A stretch of DNA of 64,000 nucleotides from CAVTWH01 sp963794685 (lineage in GTDB: Bacteria > Actinomycetota > Actinomycetes > Mycobacteriales > Micromonosporaceae). This document shows positions 50,294 through 57,429 of this stretch, piece after piece; within the stretch, counting starts at the first letter, position 1; each line of letters opens with the position of its first letter. Below the pieces are notes generated by a model, which worked only from the letters and a program-made list of their open reading frames with translations, had not been told where the DNA came from and searched no databases. The position numbers and the translations under genes are program-made. The stretch spans positions 161,292 through 225,291 of the forward strand of contig CAWCFK010000009.1 in assembly GCA_963794685.1 (NCBI GenBank), given 5' to 3'.

Positions 50294-50320
50294 TGTCGAG
50301 TGGGGTCGGCCCGCTCCGTC
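50294..50320 (+). promoter_or_regulatory. predicted ECF42-dependent promoter for the YCII-sigma operon
   Basis: TGTCGA (50294-50299), 17 bases, CGTC (50317-50320), then 52 bases to the YCII start. The sequence around it is an inverted copy of the DUF6069 promoter, with CAGACGGAGC/GCTCCGTCTG as perfect 10-base arms. Autoregulation by the encoded sigma factor is expected. Confidence 0.65.
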
Positions 50321-50372
50321 TGCGAGGTGACAGCGTCCGGACGGGGCGCGGCGAACCGGAAGGGGTACCACG

Positions 50373-50735
50373 ATGAAGTACCTGCTCATGATCTACGGCA
50401 ACCAGGAGAAGTGGGAGTCGATGCCGGCCGAGACGTGGCCCCAGGAGATTGCCAAGCAGGACGCCTTCAACAAGCACTACACGTCCACCGGCGAACTCCT
50501 CGGCGCCTACGGGCTGGCCGACGCGACCGCCGCCCGGCTGATCCGGCGGGTCGACGGCGCGCCTGCCGCCACCGACGGCCCGTACCTGGAGACGAAGGAG
50601 TACATGGCCAGCTTCTACCTGCTGGACGTGCCGACCGAACAGCGGGCGTACGAGATCGCGGCGGACATGCCGTGGGCCGACAAGGAGCCGGTCGAGTTGT
50701 GGCCGATCCTGCACGAGGCGGCCGCCGACCAGTGA
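50373..50735 (+). CDS. YCII/DGPF-family protein (ECF42 partner)
   Basis: The protein has 120 aa from ATG 50373, with GGAAGGGG about 8 bases upstream. It begins 'KYLLMIYGNQEKWESMPAET' and contains 'ADATAARLIRRVDGAPAATD', 'GPYLETKEYMASFYLLDVPT' and 'WADKEPVELWPI'. The D-G-P-(Y/F) and His/Asp pattern is that of DGPF/YCII proteins, which are almost always encoded next to ECF42 sigma factors. They are probably small enzymes or stress-response effectors. Its stop overlaps the sigma factor start (GTGA), so translation is coupled. Confidence 0.93.
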   Translation: MKYLLMIYGNQEKWESMPAETWPQEIAKQDAFNKHYTSTGELLGAYGLADATAARLIRRVDGAPAATDGPYLETKEYMASFYLLDVPTEQRAYEIAADMPWADKEPVELWPILHEAAADQ

Positions 50736-51982
50736 GCCCGGACCGGCGCGTCGAGGACCTGCTGCGTGAACTGGCGCCGCAGGTCCTCGGCGCGCTGGTG
50801 CGCCGGTACGGCCAGTTCGACACCTGCGAGGACGCCACCCAGGAGGCGTTGCTCCGGGCGGCGCTGCACTGGCCGGCGGACGGGGTTCCGGAGAATCCGC
50901 GCGGCTGGCTGGTCACCGTGGCGTCCCGCTGCCTGCTCGACCAGGTACGCGCCGACGTGTCCCGGCGACGCCGGGAGGACTCGCTGGTCGCCGCCACCCC
51001 GCAGGCGGAGCTGCTCGGCCGGCCGGCCGACGCGGACCCGGTCCACGACCGGGACGACTCGCTGACCCTGCTGTTCCTGTGCTGCCACCCGGCGCTGTCG
51101 CAGCCCAGCCAGTTGGCGCTGACGCTGCGCGCGGTGGGCGGCCTGAGCACCGGGCAGATCGCCGCGGCATTCCTGGTGCCGGAGACGACGATGGCGCAGC
51201 GGATCAGCCGGGCGAAGCAGACCATCCGGACCAGCGGGGCGCCGTTCGCGCTGCCCGAACCGGACCAGCGCGGGCAGCGGCTGCGGGTGGTGCTGCACGT
51301 GCTCTATCTGATCTTCAACGAGGGGTACACGGCCTCGGCCGGGGACGACCTCACCGCACCGCACCTGTCCGACGAGGCGATCCGGCTGACCCGCTGGCTG
51401 CACCGGCTGCTGCCGCAGGACGGTGAGGTGGCCGGGCTGCTGGCGTTGATGCTGCTCACCGACGCGCGGCGGGCGGCCCGGACCGGCCCGGACGGCAGCC
51501 TGATCCCGCTCGCCGAGCAGGACCGGGGTCGCTGGGACGCCGCCCGGATCGCCGAGGGCGTGGCGCTGCTCAGTGCCGCGCTGCCCGAGGGCCCGATCGG
51601 CCCGTACCAGCTGCAGGCAGCCATCGCGGCGATCCACGACGAGGCGGCCGACCTGGCCGACACCGACTGGCCGCAGATCCTCGCCCTGTACGACCTGCTG
51701 GAGCAGGTCACACCGGGTCCGGTGGTGAGCCTCAACCGGGCTGTCGCCGTCGCCATGGTGCACGGCCCGCAGGTCGGTCTGAAGCTGCTGGCCGACCTGG
51801 CCGACGATGCCGCCCTGAGCCGCAATCACCGGCTGCCGGCCACCCGGGCGCACCTGCTGGAACTGGACGGCGCGGACGCCGAGGCAGCCGCCGAGTACCG
51901 CGCGGCAGCCCGACTCACCGCCAGCGCCCCGGAACGCCGCTACCTGCTCACCCGGGCCGCCCGGCTCAGCGCGGCACGCTGA
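50732..51982 (+). CDS. ECF42-group RNA polymerase sigma factor with C-terminal TPR-like domain
   Basis: The protein has 416 aa from GTG 50732, overlapping the upstream stop by 4 bases. Sigma-2 covers about residues 5-90 ('LGALVRRYGQFDTCEDATQE', 'NPRGWLVTVASRCLLDQVRA') and sigma-4 about 110-180 ('LALTLRAVGGLSTGQIAAAF', 'LVPETTMAQRISRAKQTIR'). Residues about 190-416 form the long helical extension ('VVLHVLYLIFNEGYTASAGD', 'AAIAAIHDEAADLADTDWPQ', 'GPVVSLNRAVAVAMVHGPQV') characteristic of ECF42, which in studied members is needed for activity. No anti-sigma gene is present. It probably activates the two mirror-image promoters upstream. Confidence 0.94.
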   Translation: MSPDRRVEDLLRELAPQVLGALVRRYGQFDTCEDATQEALLRAALHWPADGVPENPRGWLVTVASRCLLDQVRADVSRRRREDSLVAATPQAELLGRPADADPVHDRDDSLTLLFLCCHPALSQPSQLALTLRAVGGLSTGQIAAAFLVPETTMAQRISRAKQTIRTSGAPFALPEPDQRGQRLRVVLHVLYLIFNEGYTASAGDDLTAPHLSDEAIRLTRWLHRLLPQDGEVAGLLALMLLTDARRAARTGPDGSLIPLAEQDRGRWDAARIAEGVALLSAALPEGPIGPYQLQAAIAAIHDEAADLADTDWPQILALYDLLEQVTPGPVVSLNRAVAVAMVHGPQVGLKLLADLADDAALSRNHRLPATRAHLLELDGADAEAAAEYRAAARLTASAPERRYLLTRAARLSAAR

Positions 51983-52001
51983 ACCGGGCCCCGGACAGAC
52001 C

Positions 52002-52748
52002 TCAGTTGCGGGGGCCGCCGGCCACGTAGATGACCTGGCCGGAGACGAAGCCGGCGCCCTCGCTGCACAGGAACGACGTGGTGTGCGCGATGTCGACGGG
52101 GGTGCCGACCCGGCGCACCGGGATCTGCTCGGCGTTGAACTTGACGAAGTCGTCGAACGGCACCTTCATCCGGGCGGCCGTGGCGGCGGTCATGTCGGTG
52201 ACGATGAAGCCGGGGGCGATGGCGTTCGCGGTCACTCCGTACGGGCCGAGTTCGATGGCGAGCGTCTTGGTCAGGCCCTGCAGGCCGGCCTTGGCCGCCG
52301 CGTAGTTGGCCTGGCCCCGGTTGCCCAGCGCCGAGGTGCTGGACATGCAGACGATCCGGCCGTACTTGGCCTCCACCATGTGCGACTGCACCGCGCGGCT
52401 CATCAGGAAGCTGCCCTTGAGGTGGATGTCCAGCACCGTGTCCCAGTCGTCGTCGGACATCTTGAACAGCAGGTTGTCCCGCAGTACCCCCGCGTTGTTC
52501 ACCAACACGGTCGGCGCGCCCAACTCGGCGGCGACCCGGGCCACGGCGGCGTTGACGGCGGCCACGTCGGCGACGTCGGCGCCGACGGCGAGCGCGCGAC
52601 CGCCGTCCTTGGTGATCGCCTCGACGGTCCCGGCGCAGGCCGCCTCGTCGAGGTCGACGACGGCCACGGCCATCCCGTCGGCGGCCAGCCGGACCGCGAT
52701 GGCGGCGCCGATGCCGCGGGCCGCGCCGGTGACGATGGCGACTGTCAT
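52002..52748 (-). CDS. FabG-like short-chain dehydrogenase
   Basis: The protein has 248 aa; ATG 52748 overlaps the upstream stop (ATGA). 'VAIVTGAARGIGAAIAVRLA' is the NAD(P) site, 'VLVNNAGVLRDNLLFKM' the N-N-A-G motif, Ser in 'IVCMSSTSALGN', Tyr-x-x-x-Lys in 'NYAAAKAGLQGLTKTL' and 'GFIVTDMTAATAARM' the substrate loop. It is a 3-oxoacyl-reductase-like enzyme acting on an acyl chain or ketone. It forms a translationally coupled pair with the SDR upstream. Confidence 0.94.
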   Translation of the reverse strand: MTVAIVTGAARGIGAAIAVRLAADGMAVAVVDLDEAACAGTVEAITKDGGRALAVGADVADVAAVNAAVARVAAELGAPTVLVNNAGVLRDNLLFKMSDDDWDTVLDIHLKGSFLMSRAVQSHMVEAKYGRIVCMSSTSALGNRGQANYAAAKAGLQGLTKTLAIELGPYGVTANAIAPGFIVTDMTAATAARMKVPFDDFVKFNAEQIPVRRVGTPVDIAHTTSFLCSEGAGFVSGQVIYVAGGPRN

Positions 52749-53500
52749 GACTGCTTCTCCTCCTGGTGGACGGTGTTCTTCAGCCGGCGCATGCCGGCCA
52801 GCCAGCGGTCCCGGTCGGCGGCGCGGCGCTGCTCGAAGCCGGCGACCTCGGGGTGCGGCAGGATGAGGAACCGATTCGCGGCGAACGCGGCCAGCACGTC
52901 GTCGGCCACCTGCCCGGGTTCCAGCAGGTTCGACGCGGCCACGGTGACCGACTCGTCGGCGGCGACGCCGGCCAGCAGCGGGGTACGCACGCCCTGCGGG
53001 CACAGGCAGTGGAAATCCAGACCATCCCCGCCGTACGCGATGGCCAGCCACTCGGTGAACGCCACCGCCGCGTGCTTGGTGACCGAGTACGCGGCCACGT
53101 CCGCCTCGGCCAGCAGACCGGCCGCCGACGCGGTGACCAGGAACCGCCCCCGGCCCCGCTCGCGCATCCGGGGCAGCACGTGCCGGGCGGCGTAGAGGTG
53201 CGCCAGCACGTGTACCTGCCAGGAGATCTCCCAGTCGGCGTCGGAGCCGAGGCCGGGCGGGGTGGCGAGGCCGGCGTTGGAGCACCACAGGTCGATCGGG
53301 CCGACCTCGTGCTCGATGGTCGCCACGGTGTGCGCGAGCGCCGCCTCGTCGGTGACGTCCAGGACGTACCCGCCCGGCGCGGACGCCCGATCGAGGACCA
53401 CCACTGCGGCGCCCTCGGCGGTGAACCGGCCGGCCAGCGCCGCGCCGATGCCGCTCGCTCCGCCGGTCACCACGGCCACCTGACCGTCAAGCATCCCCAT
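52745..53500 (-). CDS. short-chain dehydrogenase/reductase
   Basis: The protein has 251 aa from ATG 53500, with GGGGTGG 8 bases upstream; 53494 is an alternative. 'QVAVVTGGASGIGAALAGRF' (cofactor site), 'LWCSNAGLATPPGLGSD' (N-A-G), 'GRFLVTASAAGLLAEADVAA' (Ser), 'YSVTKHAAVAFTEWLAI' (Tyr-x-x-x-Lys) and a C-terminal basic tail. Short strand-2 wording 'VVLDRA' suggests NAD preference. The substrate is unknown; pairing with a FabG-like enzyme hints at lipid or ketone metabolism. Confidence 0.93.
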   Translation of the reverse strand: MGMLDGQVAVVTGGASGIGAALAGRFTAEGAAVVVLDRASAPGGYVLDVTDEAALAHTVATIEHEVGPIDLWCSNAGLATPPGLGSDADWEISWQVHVLAHLYAARHVLPRMRERGRGRFLVTASAAGLLAEADVAAYSVTKHAAVAFTEWLAIAYGGDGLDFHCLCPQGVRTPLLAGVAADESVTVAASNLLEPGQVADDVLAAFAANRFLILPHPEVAGFEQRRAADRDRWLAGMRRLKNTVHQEEKQS

Positions 53501-53605
53501 CAGCGCTGCCACCCCTTCGTGACCTGCCGGTAACATGCTGACCTTAGCGGCCGACTCCGGTCGCCGGAAGCGCACCCGGACCGGTACGAGTGTGGGAGAC
53601 GACTC

Positions 53606-54572
53606 ATGCGCTACGGCATCACCATCCCCCTGCCCGGGGTACCCCTCCCCGACCAGCGCGCCCTCATCGAGGCGCTGCCCGACCTGGGCTACACCGACGT
53701 GTGGAGCTCCGAGGTGGACGGCGTGGACGCCTTCACCCCGCTGGTCCTGGCCAGCGTGTGGGCACCGGCGCTGCGCCTGGGTACCGCCATCGTCCCGGCC
53801 TACACCCGTGGCCCGGCGCTGCTCGCCCAGTCGGCGGCGACCCTGGCGGCCCTTGCCCCCGGCCGGTTCGTACTCGGCCTGGGTACCAGCTCCGACGTGA
53901 TCGTGCGCAACTGGAACGGCATCGACTTCGACCGCCCGTACCAGAAGGTCCGCGACACCGTCCGCTTCCTGCGCGCCGCGCTGGCCGGCGCAAAGGTGAC
54001 CGAGAAGTACGAGACCTTCGAGGTCACCGGCTTCCGGCTCAGCGCTCCCCCGCCCACCCCGCCGGAACTGCTGGTGGCTGCGTTGCGCCCCGGGATGCTC
54101 AAGCTCGCCGGCCGGGAGGCCGACGGCGCGATCCTCAACTGGCTCTCCCCCGACGACGTGCGCACGGTCGCGCCGATCGTCACCGGGGCAGCCCCGGACG
54201 GCGCTTCGCGGGAGATCGCGGCCCGGATCTTCGTCATTCCGACCGAGGACGCCGACGCGGCGCGGGGTCTGGGGCGTCAGCTCATCGCGGCATACCTCAA
54301 TGTGCCGGTGTACCGGGCGTTCCACGAGTGGCTGGGGCGCGGTGAAGCGCTCGGTCCACTGTGGACGCAGTGGGCGGCCGGCGAGCGCAAGGCGGCGGCG
54401 GCATCGGTGCCCGACGCGGTAGTCGACGACCTGATCGTGCACGGCTCTCCGCAGCAGCTGCCGGGACCAGATCCAGCGGTACGTCGACGCCGGCATCACC
54501 ACCCCGATCGTGGCCCTACTCCCCGGTACCGGCGACGTCGCCACCCAGATCCGGGCGCTCGCCCCGGCCTGA
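53606..54572 (+). pseudogene. LLM-class F420-dependent oxidoreductase, interrupted by one +1 frameshift near its end
   Basis: From ATG 53606 the luciferase-like barrel is intact for about 285 codons ('MRYGITIPLPGVPLPDQRAL', 'PGRFVLGLGTSSDVIVRNWN', 'PTPPELLVAALRPGMLKLAG'). After 'DDLIVHGSPQQ' one extra C (about 54457-54459) shifts the frame. The corrected frame gives the expected ending 'CRDQIQRYVDAGITTPIVAL' and 'LPGTGDVATQIRALAPA', TGA at 54570-54572. The 967-base span is one more than a multiple of three. Only the last 36 residues are affected, so it is probably functional if the base is a sequencing error. Confidence 0.85.
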
Positions 54573-54709
54573 TCCCCGTGCTTCCGGCGGACGCCTACGA
54601 CATCCTGGAACGTACAGTAATCGTGCGACCGGATTTTATCGGTGATGTCGAGCCACTCTCTTGCTTCCCGCTCGAAGCTCAACGTTGCCGAGGCGCGCCA
54701 CGAGCACTT

Positions 54710-54904
54710 CTACGTCCGAAAGCAACCAAGTGATATCGCGCAGAGCATCTGATTCGGTGCCACCGGCTCGCTATCGTCGACCGCCTGCCGTAGGCGAGAA
54801 CCTGTCGCAAGCGCGTCGGCCTTGCTCAAACGAAGCATCGCTCGATCATCCTGACACCCTGCACGTGCGCATTCCACTGATTGCAGTTTATCGAGAAAGG
54901 CCAT
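54710..54904 (-). CDS. small reading frame of lower GC in the toxin-immunity tail
   Basis: From ATG 54904, 64 codons begin 'MAFLDKLQSVECARAGCQDD' and include 'LSKADALATGSRLRQAVDDS' and 'VAPNQMLCAISLGCF'. One inserted T near the end would extend it to 'GRRSARGAPRQR' with a TGA overlapping a TTG-initiated frame ('SFEREAREWLDITDKIRSHD'). Composition is lower in GC than the genome average, like the adjacent immunity gene. It may be a second immunity or orphan fragment. I recognise no family. Confidence 0.35.
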   Translation of the reverse strand: MAFLDKLQSVECARAGCQDDRAMLRLSKADALATGSRLRQAVDDSEPVAPNQMLCAISLGCFRT

Positions 54905-54907
54905 TGT

Positions 54908-54944
54908 TGACGCAGCCGCGGGGAAACCTCGGCGGCTGCCGTCA
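54908..54944 (-). terminator. hairpin after the immunity gene
   Basis: CAGCCGC and GCGGCTG with flanking GACG/CGTC form an imperfect hairpin about 6 bases beyond the immunity gene stop on the minus strand. Confidence 0.45.
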
Positions 54945-54949
54945 ATTTG

Positions 54950-55360
54950 CTAGCGATTCTCAGGCAGCCACTCGAAAACATATCTATTCGATTCGCGATC
55001 AAAATGTGCATGAACCTCAAGACGTTCAATTCCAAATTCCTCCGCGACCCAGTCGGCCGCTGCGACTGTCAATCCTTCCTCCTGGAAGTCCGCAAGGTTG
55101 AAGTCGATTGCCTCAAACACGATAAGCGCGTGGCGGCCATCGATCAGTGGTGCAATTTTCGGCGCCATTAGAGATACGCCGTCCATGAGGCACCCCAATG
55201 CCCGCCCGGCCAGCGCGACCGCACCAAGATCGACCCATAGCGGACCGGCAGCATTTACGCCGCGCCTTGGCGGCATGTTCGAGAACTCGACTTCAGCACG
55301 TAGGCGGATATAGATGCCCCACGTAGCCCGATCTCGGAAACGGTATACAAGAGTCCTCAT
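54950..55360 (-). CDS. candidate immunity protein for the RHS toxin
   Basis: The protein has 136 aa; ATG 55360 has GGAG 6 bases upstream, 13 bases after the toxin stop. It is soluble and alpha-beta: 'RTLVYRFRDRATWGIYIRLR', 'LWVDLGAVALAGRALGCLMD', 'ALIVFEAIDFNLADFQEEGL' and an acidic C-terminal half ending 'HFDRESNRYVFEWLPENR'. GC content is well below that of the housekeeping genes, as usual for horizontally exchanged toxin-immunity cassettes. The position directly behind a polymorphic toxin is the main evidence; the fold is not recognised. Confidence 0.7.
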   Translation of the reverse strand: MRTLVYRFRDRATWGIYIRLRAEVEFSNMPPRRGVNAAGPLWVDLGAVALAGRALGCLMDGVSLMAPKIAPLIDGRHALIVFEAIDFNLADFQEEGLTVAAADWVAEEFGIERLEVHAHFDRESNRYVFEWLPENR

Positions 55361-55376
55361 CGCCGGCTCCACGCTA

Positions 55377-55778
55377 GAACCCTAAGAATCCGAACGCTGA
55401 CTTTTCGAAGAAGTGCTCATCTCCATATTGCGTACCTCTTGTTATGTAGTCGTATCCGTGAGTCGACGGCAGATCCGCCATATAGTGTTGATCCATAAAG
55501 GCATCAATTTCCGATTGCGGTAGCGAATCAATGTCTAGTGATCGCATGTTACCAAGCGCACTCCTCGATACCGAGAACTTCACGATCTCAAGATTATCCA
55601 GACCACGATTGTTCACGAGCTGACTCATATACCGCTCTGCCGACGCTTGGTTGTCAAAAGCGTACACGCCTTCACCCCAGGCAGTCCGATGGGGAGCTGA
55701 TGGCCACGGCTCGCCGCCGGCCCTCAGGCGTTCAGCATCATTCGCATCCTGAACGGTAAAGAAATCCTTGCTACCACA
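55377..55778 (-). other. C-terminal toxin tip, ADP-ribosyltransferase-like (inferred)
   Basis: These are the last 134 residues after the HINT cleavage point. 'HRTAWGEGVYAFDNQASAER' resembles the (W/H)-G-x-G-(V/I)-Y strand followed by A-x-x-Y helix of PARP-like ADP-ribosyltransferase toxins, and 'RGTQYGDEHFFEKSAFGF' near the end could carry the catalytic acid. The start 'CGSKDFFTVQDANDAERLRA' follows the processing Cys. The enzymatic class is an inference from short motifs; the toxin role is supported by position and the immunity gene behind it. Confidence 0.55.
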
Positions 55779-56219
55779 ATTGTGTACGAGGATCGGAGTA
55801 TCGCCTGCTACCACATAGTACGTGTGTATTGAGGACACGGTGAGGTCGTACATGTCGCGAGGAGCGGTGGACAGGCGGACGGCCAATACGACGACCGCCG
55901 TCGAACCCTGGTCCGGGGTGGGTCGCAGCAGGTCACCTTGCTGTAGATCACCGGCTCTGGTCCAGGCGTTTAAGGTTGAGTCCCAGAAGAGGTGGTGTGC
56001 GGTGGTGTGGATGGTCGCGCTGGTGCTGTCGGAGCGTCCAACAATGACGTCAGCCATGTCGCTGTCATGGTTGAGGTGAAGCGCGGTGACCGATTGAGGC
56101 CCAGTGGTTCCAGTGGTCGGGTCCGTTGCGACCACTTTGTCGCCGACGGCGACATCCTTGATCGGCCTAGTCTGCCCGTCCGCCAGAAGCACCGGAGTTT
56201 CCGGAGCGAAACTGTGGCA
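55778..56219 (-). other. pretoxin HINT (intein-like self-processing) domain
   Basis: It begins with Cys in 'QCHSFAPETPVLLADGQTRP' followed by 'IKDVAVGDKVVATDPTTGTT', has the T-x-x-H block as 'IHTTAHHLFWDSTLNAW', and ends 'SSIHTYYVVAGDTPILVHNC' (H-N-C). This is the standard HINT domain of polymorphic toxins, which cuts itself after Asn to release the C-terminal toxin. All key residues are present. Confidence 0.88.
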
Positions 56220-57429
56220 CTGCACCGTCTTGGGTAGGCCTGACTCCGAGCCTGTTGCGTCGGCACCGATCGCTTCGCCTGCGGCGTCGGCGGCCGCGTC
56301 GGCCGCAGTTCCGGCTTCCCCGCCTACCTCAGCGGCAGCACTGCCGGCGTCAACAGCGACGTCGGCTACATCGGCGGCTACGTCGACGGTGACGGCTGCG
56401 GCGTCTGCTCCGTCGGCGAGCGCGTCGGCGGTGAGAGCGAGCGCGTCGGCTTCGAGTCCGATCTCGCCGAGGATGGGTACGACCACCGAGGCGACTGCTG
56501 CGGCGATGACGAGACCATCTCCGACGGCGCCGGCGGCTTTGGCGCCGGCGTTATAGTAGTCGCCGTTCGACATGGACGATGCCGTCGAGGCGATGTTCTT
56601 GACGAAGGACTCGATGGGGACGGCTGCATTAAGGTAGGCCCACTCGCGCGCGAACTGGTCCTTGTACTGGGTGGTTGCCAGAGTCATGAACTTGTCAGCG
56701 ATTGCGTGGCCCAAGGCACCTGGGTCGCGGAGAGCATTTGCCGGGCTTAAGGTTTGTGCCATACCGTACGCAAAACTGAGGGTTTTGTGGAGTGCTCCCG
56801 CGGCGAACTGTCCGACGGCGGAGCCGCCTGGGCCGCCAATTTCTATCGCGCCCACGGCCGAGCCAGCGGCGCTCCATGCTGCGTCGTTGCTGCTCTTGGC
56901 CGACGAGTCGATGATGCGCTGGACGGCGATCGGGATGGCTGCGATGGTCGTGAGGATCGGCGCATTTATGTAGGCGGTGGGGTTGAGCCCGGCGACATCG
57001 TCGATCTGTTTGGCGAGGTCGTAGGGGTCGATGCCATGGAGGTCGCCGGCAACGAAGTGGATGCCGTTGACGTACGCGCCACCCTTGTTGTCCAGGATCA
57101 ATGAAGTGCAGTTCTTGAAGGTGTGGCGGAGCCGTCGGGGTTGTGCGGGCACGAGCCGACCATCTGGGACACGGTCTTGCACTTGACCGGGTGGCAGCCG
57201 TCGAACGTGGGCAGCTTGGCCGGCTCGGGTTTGTGGTCGCAGGCGATGACGATGGCGTCGTCGTCGCGTTGGACGCAGGCGTGGCCGGAGGGGTCAGTGC
57301 TGGTGAGCGGGTTGTCGGCGCCGTAGGCGAACGGGTTGCCGGCGGCCGAGCTGGGTACTGGGCTGGGGCCGGCAGTGTCCTGGGAGTCGAATTGGCCGGT
57401 CTCGGGGTTGTACCAGCGGGCGGACATGT

